From Paracoccus sp. N5 (GTDB lineage: Bacteria; Pseudomonadota; Alphaproteobacteria; Rhodobacterales; Rhodobacteraceae), in assembly GCF_000371965.1 (NCBI RefSeq), contig NZ_AQUO01000001.1, positions 434,001 to 498,000 of the forward strand: 64,000 bases of DNA. The letters run 5' to 3'. The notes below the pieces were generated by a model, which ran no database searches, was not told where the DNA came from, and worked only from the letters and a program-made list of their open reading frames with translations. The position numbers and the translations under genes were made by a program. This document shows positions 38,663 to 47,487 of the stretch, piece by piece (position 1 is the first letter of the stretch; every line of letters begins with the position of its first letter).

Positions 38663-38995
38663 GCGTAGCGGTGAGTACAAGGTGGCGAAACTTTCTGGTC
38701 AGTACAATTGACCTATTTTCTGGCGGCGGATTGTGGTGCCAAACTGCGCCGCAGCCCTGCAATTACTGAAAATTGAGAGTGTAACAACAATTGTCAGACG
38801 CAGCGGATTATATATCTGCTGTCTCGATTGAAATTATTTAAGAAAACAAGCCCTCAGGGACCAAAGGCAACCGAGACGGGCGAAAGTGCGTGGTTTTCGC
38901 ATTAACTTTCAGCGGTTTGCGTCAAAAAACCAAAGACCAAAATTGGGACCGATCGCGCCATAACACACTGACAAATAACAGCTTTATCTCTTGCC
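38663..38995. other. No gene seen, AT-rich
   Basis: Lower GC than the surroundings. It leads into the folded region at 38996. Confidence 0.4.
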
Positions 38996-39198
38996 TCGCA
39001 AAATGCGATGCCCCATCTTCCCCCTATCAGCGCCACAGACGGTCGGATGACCGGGGGGAGAGAACCCGAGATGGGTAGACCCGAGGCCGGAATGAGCGCC
39101 GCGTAAGCGGAACCAGCTCACACGGGAGTCATGCGCAACCGGGAGGACCAGCCCTCTTCCCGGATCGAGAAAGCATGTCGCGGAGTCACGTTTCCGCG
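38996..39198 (+). ncRNA. Densely folded leader, possible structured RNA
   Basis: Seven stems occur in about 200 nt: TCGCA/TGCGA (38996-39008); CCCATCT/AGATGGG (39012-39018 with 39069-39075) enclosing CCCCC/GGGGG and GGTC-GGAT-GACC (39041-39052); GAGC/GCTC (39094-39119) enclosing CCGC-GTAA-GCGG, a GNRA tetraloop; CCGGGA/TCCCGG (39139-39163); CGCGGA/TCCGCG (39179-39198). It ends shortly before a strong AAGGAG and a small ORF. No known RNA family was recognised. Confidence 0.4.
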
Positions 39199-39234
39199 CC
39201 CTGCAAGCAACATAATCACCCAAGGAGAACACCT

Positions 39235-39291
39235 GTGACCAGCCAATACGTCTCGCCTTATTCGCCCGACAACCCGCACCCCGCCGCCTGA
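39235..39291 (+). CDS. Very small ORF (18 residues) after the folded leader
   Basis: GTG 39235 follows AAGGAG by 8 nt and encodes VTSQYVSPYSPDNPHPAA. Too short for the usual listing. The strong ribosome-binding site and the position between the folded leader and the next gene suggest a leader peptide, or a small phage protein. Not confirmed. Confidence 0.4.
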   Translation: MTSQYVSPYSPDNPHPAA

Positions 39292-39322
39292 TCCCACCCC
39301 AACCACACCATAAGGAACCCCT

Positions 39323-40261
39323 ATGTCAAACTTCAATGAAGCCCCCGCGTCCCGCAATGCGGACCTTCAAGCCCTCGAACAGCAGCTTTCAAAGGCTCTT
39401 GGCAAGGAGAAGGCCCCGCCCCCTTCCGCTTCCACCGCTTCGGGCTCCGTCGCCCGCTCCCTTGAGATCACCGTCAAGGACGGCAAGGAGACCTTGATTG
39501 ACCGCACCAAGCCTCTGGGCGGCAACACGGCCACCGCCGTCTCCCCTACGCGCCCCGGTCATGTGAAGATCGAAGGTCAAGGCGAGTTTCCCATCAAGGC
39601 CGCAATCGCCGCCGGCCTTCTGCCCGAAGGCTGGACGCCCGAACGGGGTTTTGAACAGCCCGCCGGGAAGCAAGCCGGGAACCTCGCGGGCCAGCAGAAC
39701 GCCACCCGGAGCGACACCGAAGAGGCCCCGGAAGAGGACCCGGACGTGACCCCTGCCATGAAGGCGGCGGTGGACGCGGCGGGCAAGATCCTCGTCCAGG
39801 TGGACCAAATCCACGGCGCCGATGTTACCGACAGGTACCTGAGCGAGGCCGCGACCACGGGAGAAATCCCAACGGAGGGTCTGCCCGAAGGGGTCTCTGC
39901 CGATGCCGCCCAGCAGATCTATGCGGGCTTCGTCGCGCAATGCGAGGCCACCCTGTCCGAGGTCGGGGCCAGCGTCGCCTTGCTTGAGGAGATGCTTGAC
40001 GACGACCACCTCAGGGCCGCCCGGCAGGCCACCATACGGCACGATGCGGGCACCCTGAGGGAGATCGGCCAGCTTGCCTCTCAGCGGCTTGCTCGGTTGC
40101 CCGAGAAGAACCCCGAGGCTTTCGCTGCGCTGGTCGCAGACATGGCCCCGGCGGAACGCGACTGCCTGCACCATGAGAACGGCCGCTGGACTGTCCGCAT
40201 CCCCGGCAAACCGGAAATGTCCTTCGCGGCGGCGGTCAAGCAACGCCTCGTCCGCTTCTGA
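39323..40261 (+). CDS. Phage-like acidic protein, possibly scaffold-like
   Basis: A 312-residue acidic protein beginning MSNFNEAPASRNADLQALEQ with a disordered Pro/Ala/Gly N-terminal part, then long helices (AAVDAAGKILVQVDQIHGAD ... AGFVAQCEATLSEVGASVAL) and a compact C-terminus (HHENGRWTVRIPGKPEMSFA). Size and acidic helical nature resemble the T7 gp9 scaffolding protein (307 residues), but no convincing motif was found. AAGGAA lies 6 nt before the ATG. A hairpin terminator follows. Unknown gene in a phage-like cassette. Confidence 0.55.
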   Translation: MSNFNEAPASRNADLQALEQQLSKALGKEKAPPPSASTASGSVARSLEITVKDGKETLIDRTKPLGGNTATAVSPTRPGHVKIEGQGEFPIKAAIAAGLLPEGWTPERGFEQPAGKQAGNLAGQQNATRSDTEEAPEEDPDVTPAMKAAVDAAGKILVQVDQIHGADVTDRYLSEAATTGEIPTEGLPEGVSADAAQQIYAGFVAQCEATLSEVGASVALLEEMLDDDHLRAARQATIRHDAGTLREIGQLASQRLARLPEKNPEAFAALVADMAPAERDCLHHENGRWTVRIPGKPEMSFAAAVKQRLVRF

Positions 40262-40268
40262 TCGCATC

Positions 40269-40287
40269 GGGCGCAGCCTAAGCGCCC
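40269..40287 (+). terminator. Hairpin terminator
   Basis: GGGCGC-AGCCTAA-GCGCCC followed by TTCTC, 8 bp past the stop of the previous gene. Confidence 0.6.
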
Positions 40288-40410
40288 TTCTCAGGCCCAC
40301 CTAAGGGCCGCCCCTCCACACACCTACCGGCACCCTCTCCCAGCCCGCCAGCGACTCGCTCCGGGCCTCGGGAGGGGCTTGCCCGGTGAACTTCAAGGAA
40401 ACCATGAAGA

Positions 40411-40686
40411 ATGAACACAGACCACGATACCACCCCCGCGCCTCCTCTTACGACCAGCCGCGCCCGCTGCGCCCGAGCCTGGGAAATGGTCCAGACCCAG
40501 CCCACGGGAAGCCAACGCTATGCCCATACGGCGGACCAGATCGCCGGGGCCTGTGGCATCAGCCGCCGCACCGTGGACACCATGCGCGAATTCGACCGCA
40601 CCCTTAGGAGCCGGGGAGAGCGGCCCTCGGGCGACTGGCAGAAGGACCGCAGGCGAGCCATGCGCCGGGCGGAGGTGCGGAAATGA
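40411..40686 (+). CDS. Small HTH protein
   Basis: A 91-residue protein. TADQIAGACGISRRTVDTMR is a helix-turn-helix, followed by PSGDWQKDRR. The same order (HTH, then PSGDWQ+D) is found in the island 1 ParB-like protein (30238), so this is probably a stand-alone relative of that C-terminal region. Its stop overlaps the start of the next gene (ATGA), opening a five-gene coupled run. Regulatory function is inferred. Confidence 0.7.
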   Translation: MNTDHDTTPAPPLTTSRARCARAWEMVQTQPTGSQRYAHTADQIAGACGISRRTVDTMREFDRTLRSRGERPSGDWQKDRRRAMRRAEVRK

Positions 40687-40856
40687 AAGCGCCCAGCCGC
40701 AACAACAAGGGCGCCCTTCGCAAATTCAGCCGGGAGGCCCGTGAGGAGCTTGAACGGGTCACAGCAGAGTCCGACAGGCGCCTTGCCCGCGTCAACGGGA
40801 AACCCAGCGGCGCCCGGCTGAGGGTCCTGATGAGCCGGGAGGGGGTGCAGCGATGA
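40683..40856 (+). CDS. Small basic protein
   Basis: A 57-residue basic ORF (MKAPSRNNKGALRKFSREAR), overlapping both neighbours by 4 bp (ATGA on each side). Too short for the usual listing. The coupling to both neighbours is the main support. Unknown function. Confidence 0.55.
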   Translation: MKAPSRNNKGALRKFSREAREELERVTAESDRRLARVNGKPSGARLRVLMSREGVQR

Positions 40857-41605
40857 GCAACATCGTCCCTTTCCGGCCGCAGATCCGTCCTGTCCTGGCG
40901 CCACCCACCATGTCCAGCCGGGAAATTGCGGAACTGGTGGAGAAGCGCCATGATAACGTCAAGCGTACCATTGAAACGCTGGTAGAGCGCGGCGTGTTTG
41001 AATTCCCTCAGATTGAGGAAATCCCCACAGCGACCAAGCCGACAACGGTCTATCACCTCGACAAGCGTAGCAGCTTCATTGTGGTTGCCCAGCTATCGCC
41101 CGAGTTCACCGCCCGCGTGGTGGACAGGTGGCAAGAGCTAGAGGAGGAGAAGAAGGCCGGCACGTTGGCGCTGCCCGACTTCACCAATCCGGCCGAAGCC
41201 GCGAGGGCCTGGGCCGATCAGGTGGAGGCCGTCCAACTTCTCGAAAGGGAACAGCAGGAAAACCGCGCATTGCTGGCGGCACAGGCTCCCACCGTCGAGG
41301 CTCATAAGATCCTTGCGGCTACCCCCGGTTCGCTCAGCCTGACAGAGGCGGCTAAGTGTCTTGGCGCCGCGCCCCGGAAGTTCACCGACTGGTTGCGCCG
41401 CTCCGGGTGGATCTATCGCTCCCGGGGTCGAAGCGAACGCTGGGTCCCTCATGCGGACAAAGTGACCGCCGGTCTTATGGAAGACGTTCCGCGTTCCGTA
41501 GGCCCGTCCCTTGGTGGATTCGTCACGGCACAGGCCCGCGTCACCGCGAAAGGCATCACGAAACTTGCCGAACGGTTGGCAAAGCAACGCGGGAAATCGG
41601 CATGA
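40853..41605 (+). CDS. Phage antirepressor: Rha family plus KilAC domain
   Basis: A 250-residue protein. Residues about 18-105 form a Rha-type domain (MSSREIAELVEKRHDNVKRT, FPQIEEIPTATKPTTVYHLD, LSPEFTARVVDRWQELEE). Residues about 140-245 form a KilAC domain (HKILAATPGSLSLTEAAKCL, FTDWLRRSGWIYRSRGRSER). Such proteins lift phage repressor control. It lies in a run of coupled small genes and marks the island 2 cassette as phage-derived. Confidence 0.88.
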   Translation: MSNIVPFRPQIRPVLAPPTMSSREIAELVEKRHDNVKRTIETLVERGVFEFPQIEEIPTATKPTTVYHLDKRSSFIVVAQLSPEFTARVVDRWQELEEEKKAGTLALPDFTNPAEAARAWADQVEAVQLLEREQQENRALLAAQAPTVEAHKILAATPGSLSLTEAAKCLGAAPRKFTDWLRRSGWIYRSRGRSERWVPHADKVTAGLMEDVPRSVGPSLGGFVTAQARVTAKGITKLAERLAKQRGKSA

Positions 41606-41691
41606 GCGCCGCCCGCAAGACATATCCCCTCCGCATCCTTCGCCGCCCCCGTCCGACACCTTCACAGTCTCCCGAGGAACCCGGAAAGTGA
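41602..41691 (+). CDS. Very small basic ORF
   Basis: 29 residues (MSAARKTYPLRILRRPRPTP), ATG overlapping the antirepressor stop and its own stop overlapping the next start (GTGA at 41688). Coupled at both ends, so probably translated. Function unknown. Confidence 0.45.
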   Translation: MSAARKTYPLRILRRPRPTPSQSPEEPGK

Positions 41692-42350
41692 ACCATACCG
41701 CTCATCTCTACTCTCTTCCCGTGCTCTTGGCCGAGGCGGGACATGCCCCCGAACAGGGCTCCCGGTATTTCCTGGGCATCAGCGGCACGGCTCATCAACT
41801 GCCCCAGCCTTCCGAGGAACCCCCCGCCCGCCTTCATGTCCACGTTGCGGGGCACCTTGCCGAGCACGGTTTGGGCGGCGGATGGGCCGCTGTCGTTGCC
41901 GGCGTTGCCTATCGCCAGCCGTTGCCTTGCGAGGACCTCAGGGGCGCCGGGTGGGCCGCAACGGAAGCGGGACCGGGCCAGATAGAGACCCTCTGTGGTC
42001 CTGTCCTGGTGTGGCGGGGCTTCGACCCCGATGCCCGCACTCTCGACCGGCTGGACGCCCTGGCCCTCCTGGCGGCTCTCTCGGGGCTCGCTGAGGCTGC
42101 ACCAAAGGTGCCCGTTGCGGTGAACCTGTTCCGAGGACCTCAGGGGATCGACATGGGCGGCCGGCTGAGGGAATGGCGGCGGGCCGGCTGGATCGGGGAA
42201 CGCTGGACCAAGATCCCGAACGTGGACCTGTGGCAACCCATAGACCTCCACGCCCAGACGCTTGGGGTCTCTTGGTGGCCTCGGGCGTCGGAACGGCCGG
42301 GGGTTTGGCAGGAGATCGCCGCAGCGCTTGCGGAGAGGGAGGCGCTATGA
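41688..42350 (+). CDS. RNase HI-fold protein lacking the catalytic residues
   Basis: A 220-residue protein, start GTG 41688 overlapping the previous stop. From about residue 45 it follows the RNase HI order: GGGWAAVVAGVAY matches the beta-strand 2 region (GPGGYGAIL), LDRLDALALLAAL the MEL helix, VAVNLFRGPQGI the TDSQYV strand, and GERWTKIPNVDLWQPIDLH the KNVDLWQRLD segment, ending VSWWPRASERPGVWQEIAAA. The catalytic Asp residues of the family are replaced (strand 1 by Ala; TDS by FRG; the final HAG..NE..D loop by RAS..PGV), and the Glu is replaced by Asp. An inactive or repurposed RNase H fold is inferred by eye. Confidence 0.6.
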   Translation: MNHTAHLYSLPVLLAEAGHAPEQGSRYFLGISGTAHQLPQPSEEPPARLHVHVAGHLAEHGLGGGWAAVVAGVAYRQPLPCEDLRGAGWAATEAGPGQIETLCGPVLVWRGFDPDARTLDRLDALALLAALSGLAEAAPKVPVAVNLFRGPQGIDMGGRLREWRRAGWIGERWTKIPNVDLWQPIDLHAQTLGVSWWPRASERPGVWQEIAAALAEREAL

Positions 42351-42538
42351 GCCGCCACATGCCCCAGCCCGTTGACGAGTTCCTTCTTATGGGCACCACG
42401 CGGGAACCCTTCGCCAAGCCCCGGAAGGAGCCCCACAGGCTGCGCAAGCGATTGCTTCACGCGGTCATGCAGGCGGATTGCCTGAGTTCGCTAAGGGAGC
42501 GTGAAAGGTGGTCCTTGCGGGATGACGGGGGACGGTAG
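42347..42538 (+). CDS. Small basic protein
   Basis: A 63-residue ORF (MSRHMPQPVDEFLLMGTTRE) with ATG overlapping the previous stop (ATGA) and a helical basic middle (PHRLRKRLLHAVMQADCL). Last of the coupled run. Unknown function. Confidence 0.55.
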   Translation: MSRHMPQPVDEFLLMGTTREPFAKPRKEPHRLRKRLLHAVMQADCLSSLRERERWSLRDDGGR

Positions 42539-42711
42539 CGAGGGGGTCACGTTTCAACGCCGATCCCTGCCGCTCTCCCTCAGCCGAAATCTTCACAGCA
42601 ACAGCAACACAAACCCTCCTGCCCCAGAGCGTCGGGGCGGGACGGATCACGACAACCTAAGGACAGCGGCCCGAGCCGCCGTCGCAACGCCATTACATGA
42701 GAGGAAAACAC

Positions 42712-44981
42712 ATGGCGGGTATATTCAACACCGGCAAACAGATCCAGGACCCGGCCCCGGTACGCCTGACCGTCGCCCCTGTGGCCCAGACAGCAGCGCT
42801 GCGCCCCGTTCAGAAGCAAGCCGGGTCCAATGCGAGAGCTCTGGCGGATGCGCTTGGGAGCCTGAATGGTGCCCTGACGCGGTACGTGGAAACCGACAGG
42901 GCAATCGAGGAAGACCCCAACAGCCGCTCCTATCGGGAGTGGTTCGCCAAGCGGCAACTCATGTCCCAGGAGGAGCTCATCTCCGAAATGGAGAATAACG
43001 GCCCGAACATGAGCAACATCCAACGGGATGCCGTTGAAGTCCTGCTTGCGGATAAAGCCGTCACGGACGGACGGGCCGCCCTGACAGAACACTTCAATAC
43101 CGGATTTGACTATCAAAAAGGCAATGCCGCTGAGGATGCCGAGCGCATTCAGGCTGAAATCTCGGAGAGGCTTCCGAGCGATGTTGCCAAGGCCGCGTTC
43201 TACAAGAACATGGCCGGCTTCAAACAGGCTTGGGTAGACAAGGCGAATGAGGTCAAAATCGCGGACATCAAGCAGCAAGTCGCTTCGGCTATTGTTGACG
43301 GCTTCCGCAACACCATTGACGCAGCCCAGGCTGAAGGCAAAAGCGGCGTGGAGGTCGCAGGGCTTCTGTTCGAGGCTTCGGCCGGTAACAGGACGTTTCG
43401 GGGGCTGAGCGGACAGGAACAGAACGAGACCCTTTTGGGGATTGCTGAGGAAGTCGCCCAACGCGGGGACGTGGACCTCCTAGACGCCATCTTGAACGGG
43501 GAGCGCAAGGCGGCCGGAGGGGAGGCCCTCCCGTCCCTCGCAAAGATCCCCGGCAACTCCTCCAAGGCCGCCCGCTTGATGGACATTGCCCGGTCCCGCC
43601 AAACGGAGAAGATCGAGCGGGAGAGCTACCCCACCTACCTCGGCCTGAACCAGAAGGTGACGGAAGGCTCTCTGACGGACGCCGATGTGCAACCATTGAT
43701 CGCAAACGGGACCCTCACGGCCAAGGCGGCTGCGGCGCACGTCAAGCAGTCCGACGCGAACCGCGCCCAGATCCAGGCCGCCGAAGCGAAGAAGCAACAG
43801 AAGCTCGCCTATGCCCAGGCCCACGAGCGCCAGAGGGCCGAGGTGCTGGCGTCTGCCGCACATCAGCTGGAGACCTACGCCGGGGTGACGAACATCCAGG
43901 ACGTGGAGGTCATCAGCAAGACCGGAGAGGGAACCCAGAAGATCACCAAGAAGGAGATCATGGACGCCGCCATCGGCCGCAAGGAGCAAGAGCTTCAGGA
44001 CAAGCGGGCGAAGCTGATCCAAGGGGGCGCTTCGGAGGACGACGCGGACCTGGTCGTGAACCGCGACAGGGCCACCTACTATGCCGCAAACGGGCTGGAT
44101 AACACCACCTGGGATATGCAGTTCAACAACATTGCCGGCATGGTCGGGATTGACGCCCTCGCCAAGGGTGGAGCTCCTGCCAAGCAGGTGACGGACATTG
44201 CCGAGCTCTATCTTCAGGTCCGCGCTGTGAGCCCTGCCTACGCGGAGGGGACGGTGAAGAACGCCAGGGCGCGGGAGTTCTTCGAGGTCTACGATGTGGG
44301 GCGGAATGTCTCCCGACTGCCTCCCGAACAGGCCGCCCTTTCCGCCGCTTCCTGGGTTGCCAAGCCCGAGACAGAGAAGGCCCGCGACCGCATCAATAAC
44401 GAGGAACGGGAGGAGATTGTTGCCCAGTCCCCCGGGGCGGCTGGTTCAGCAGCCTTGACGATGAACGTGCAAACCAGATCCTTGTGCGCGGCAGGGTCGA
44501 ACAGCTTGCCCGCATGGGGCACCCTGCCGGCGTCATCCGGCAACGCACCGAGGGCTGGCTCAAGTCCTCCACATTGGACGTGAACGGGGTCCTTGTCGAA
44601 ACCAAGGGCCGCACCCCGGCCGACTTCAAGGAGGTGGCGGAGAAGTATCTTAGCGACCTTCAAAACAGGAACGCCAAGGAATGGGGCCTTGAAGATGAGG
44701 CGGATGGGGATCTCTTCCTTGTCCCCACCCCATCCGGGGGGCGCTGGTTCATCTGGTCCAAGACGATGGACACGCCGCTTGGTACTCTGGGCAACGAGCA
44801 ACTCGCGGAAGTCCGCCAGAAGTTCCAGCAGGAGAAGACGCAGGGGGCTGTAGAGGTCACCCGGAAGGCTGATGCCAAGCGGGCCGAACGGGGGCGTAGG
44901 TACAAGGCTGAACAGGATCAAGCCGCGCAACTGCGCAGGGAGACCCAAGAGGCGCTGGACCAGAGGTTTGGTCAAGAGTGA
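42712..44981 (+). pseudogene. T7 gp15-like internal virion protein, split by a -1 frameshift
   Basis: ATG 42712 follows GAGGAAAA. The first frame gives 574 coherent residues, then runs into nonsense to 44583; the second frame resumes exactly at the C5G4 run 44429-44437 and continues RGGWFSSLDDERANQILVRG to 44981. Joined length is about 756, close to T7 gp15 (747). Character fits: long helical repeats, SLNGALTRYVETDRAIEE near the N-terminus and a lysine/glutamine-rich tail. gp15-type proteins form the ejection tube in podoviruses. The frameshift may be a mutation, a sequencing error or a programmed slip; the homology call is by order and length. Confidence 0.6.
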
Positions 44982-44988
44982 CGCAACA

Positions 44989-45008
44989 GGCCCCGCTTCG
45001 GCGGGGTC
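44989..45008 (+). terminator. Hairpin terminator after the virion protein
   Basis: CCCCGC-TTCG-GCGGGG with flanking G-C extension, 8 bp past the stop codon. Confidence 0.7.
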
Positions 45009-45143
45009 TACTGCTTCGACACAGGACATAGCTTCAACCCTTTATAGTTTTAACAAATGAACAAGAGCCTCTCTCAGAGCCTCTTGACCTTGAGGAGGGA
45101 ATCACCAAATCGTGAATCAGTTACCTTTCTGAGTGGGGACGGC

Positions 45144-45257
45144 GTGGACTACCATTATACGCTTTTTATAGATGAAGCAGGGGATGATAAGTTGGATCGC
45201 CTCCGCCCGAAGGACTCAGGGGGTAACTCGGAGTGGCTGTGCCTAGGAGGCTATTTA
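45144..45257 (+). pseudogene. DUF3800 gene, N-terminal fragment cut by the IS5-type element
   Basis: GTG 45144 (GGGGA upstream) encodes VDYHYTLFIDEAGDDKLDRL through SEWLCLGGYL, the N-terminus of DUF3800 proteins (acidic FIDEAGD motif, often in phage islands). The frame ends at the IS boundary 45258. Rejoining the two IS flanks does not restore a longer DUF3800 frame, so the gene was also shortened beyond the insertion point. Confidence 0.6.
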
Positions 45258-45318
45258 GGGCGTGTTGACAAAAGGGATTCACCGGGCGCGGTGATCGTGA
45301 TTCAAGCTGGTATCTGCA

Positions 45319-45659
45319 ATGGAGACCAGCGTGGCACGAAACCTGATGTCGAACGACGAGTGGGCGTTCTTTGAACGCTTCATCCTGGCTGTCCGTTCTC
45401 CGAACGGCCGCAAGCCCACGAACCATCGGCTTGTTCTGGATGGGATTTTCTGGATCGCCCGAACGGGGTCGCCCTGGCGCGACCTGCCGGAAGAGTTCGG
45501 CAAATGGTCGTCTGTCTATCGGCAGTTCCGGCGCTGGACGTTGGCGGGGCTGTGGGAACAGATCCTGGAGGCGCTGAACGAGAGCCGGATCGTGCCGGAT
45601 GCGCTGCAGATGATCGACAGCACCGTGGTTCGCGCTCATCATCAGGCAGCGGGCGCAAA
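45319..45659 (+). pseudogene. IS5-family transposase, 5' part
   Basis: Starts METSVARNLMSN and is identical in sequence listing to copy 1 until the IS256 insertion after GGCGCAAA. The remainder is at 47041-47487. Confidence 0.85.
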
Positions 45660-47032
45660 GATGCTGTCCCTGAGCGTGGTGTAGGTTCTGGGTGAGGTGG
45701 TCACCGGCGATGTTCGGTTAAGGTCTGGTTGCTTACGCCAACCCAGAACCGAGAGGACCACCGATGACCACCGACATGATGAACTTCCGCGACCTTGTGG
45801 AGAAGGCCCCTGATGCGGACCTGCTGCGCGAGATGATCGGCTTTGCGGCCGAACGGCTGATGGAGCTGGAGGTCGGCGCTGTGACGGGCGCGGCCTATGG
45901 CGAGAAGGACCCTGCACGGCGGGCGCAGCGCAACGGCTACCGCGACAGGGACTGGGAGACGCGCGCCGGGACGGTCGAACTGCGTATTCCGAAGCTTCGG
46001 AAGGGCAGCTACTTTCCGGGCTTTCTCGAGCCCCGGCGGATGGCCGAGAAGGCGCTAACGGCGGTCATCCAGGAGGCCTACGTTCAGGGTATCTCGACGC
46101 GGTCCGTGGACGATCTGGTCAAGGCCATGGGCATGTCGGGGATCAGCAAGAGCCAAGTCTCGCGGCTCTGCGAAGAGATCGACGGCAAGGTGAAGGCGTT
46201 TCTGAACCGCCCCCTCGAAGGTGACTGGCCCTATCTCTGGATCGACGCCACCTACCTCAAGGTCCGTCGAGGCGGGCGGATCGTCTCGGTCGCCGTCATC
46301 ATCGCCATCGGCGTCAACACCGATGGGCGGCGCGAGGTTCTTGGTCTCGAGATCGGCACATCCGAGGCCGAGCCGATCTGGACGGAGTTCCTTCGCAAGC
46401 TGACCCGCCGCGGACTGCGCGGGGTGAAGCTCGTCATCAGCGATGCCCACGAAGGCATCAAGGCCGCGGTCTCGAAGGTGCTCAGCGCCACCTGGCAGCG
46501 CTGTCGCGTCCACTTCCAGCGCAATGCCCTGGCGCATGCCGGGAAGAGCGGGCGGCGCGTCGTCTCGGCCTTCATCGCCACCGCCTTCGCCCAAGACACC
46601 GCCAAGGCCGCCAGCACCCAGTGGCGCGCCGTGGCCGACCAGATCAGGCCCAAGGTGCCGAAGCTGGCCACCCTCATGGATGACGCGGAGCATGACGTCC
46701 TGGCCTACATGTCCTTCCCCAAGGAACACCGGGCCAAGCTGCACTCGACCAACCCGATCGAAAGGCTGAACGGCGAGATCAAGCGCCGCACCGACGTCGT
46801 CGGAATATTCCCGAATGACGACGCCATCGTCCGCCTCGTCGGGGCTCTGCTCCTCGAACAGAACGATGAATGGACCGTTCAGCGCACCCGCTACATGACG
46901 CTGGAAACCATCGCGTCAATGGGCGATGATCCCGTCATCAGCCTGCCCGCAGCGGCATCCTGATCAAGCAGGCCAGCGCCGAACCTAACGGTGACGATCA
47001 GCGCCAGCTACACCACTCCGTGGGACAGCATC
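45660..47032 (+). mobile_element. IS256-family element, copy 2
   Basis: 1373 bp with the same ends, flanked by an 8-bp duplication GGCGCAAA (45652-45659 and 47033-47040). Confidence 0.9.
45764..46963 (+). CDS. IS256-family transposase
   Basis: Second, complete copy of the 399-residue transposase, in the opposite orientation to copy 1. Same catalytic residues (WIDATYLK, SDAHEG, NPIERLN). The two copies give a source for inversion or deletion of the 8 kb between them. Confidence 0.95.
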   Translation: MTTDMMNFRDLVEKAPDADLLREMIGFAAERLMELEVGAVTGAAYGEKDPARRAQRNGYRDRDWETRAGTVELRIPKLRKGSYFPGFLEPRRMAEKALTAVIQEAYVQGISTRSVDDLVKAMGMSGISKSQVSRLCEEIDGKVKAFLNRPLEGDWPYLWIDATYLKVRRGGRIVSVAVIIAIGVNTDGRREVLGLEIGTSEAEPIWTEFLRKLTRRGLRGVKLVISDAHEGIKAAVSKVLSATWQRCRVHFQRNALAHAGKSGRRVVSAFIATAFAQDTAKAASTQWRAVADQIRPKVPKLATLMDDAEHDVLAYMSFPKEHRAKLHSTNPIERLNGEIKRRTDVVGIFPNDDAIVRLVGALLLEQNDEWTVQRTRYMTLETIASMGDDPVISLPAAAS

Positions 47033-47040
47033 GGCGCAAA

Positions 47041-47487
47041 AGGGGGACTCCGCGCCAAGGTTTCGGCCGCTCGCGAGGTGGCTTCACGACCAAGATCCAT
47101 CTGCGGGTCAATGCGGCAGGCCTGCCCATGAGAACCGAGATCACGGCCGGGCAGACATCGGACTACCTCGGCTTCGATCTGGTCATGGCTGACAACCTGC
47201 CCGAGCCAAGCGTTCTGCTCGCAGACCGCGGCTACGACTCCGACAACATCCGCAAGACCATGGAGGTGCGCGACGTGGTGCCGGTCATCCCCATGCGCAA
47301 AACCCGGAAGCTACGGGTCGCCGTTGACCGCAGGCTCTACCGCCTGCGCAATCTCGTTGAGCGGTGCTTCAACAAGCTCAACAATGCCCGTCGCGTCGCC
47401 ACCCGCTACGACAAGACCGCCGAAAGCTTCCTGGGCTTCATCGACATCACGTCGATCCGCCTCTGGCTCCGCCATTTGTCAACATGA
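47041..47487 (+). pseudogene. IS5-family transposase, 3' part
   Basis: Continues copy 2 after the IS256 element: GGFTTKIHLRVNAAGLPMRT through RLWLRHLST, with the second Asp and the Glu of the DDE triad intact. It lacks its 5' half. Confidence 0.85.

Noticed and set aside
38996..39198. Group I/II intron, retron or riboswitch
   Set aside because: No intron domain V, no reverse transcriptase nearby, no known riboswitch core; left as an unassigned folded region.
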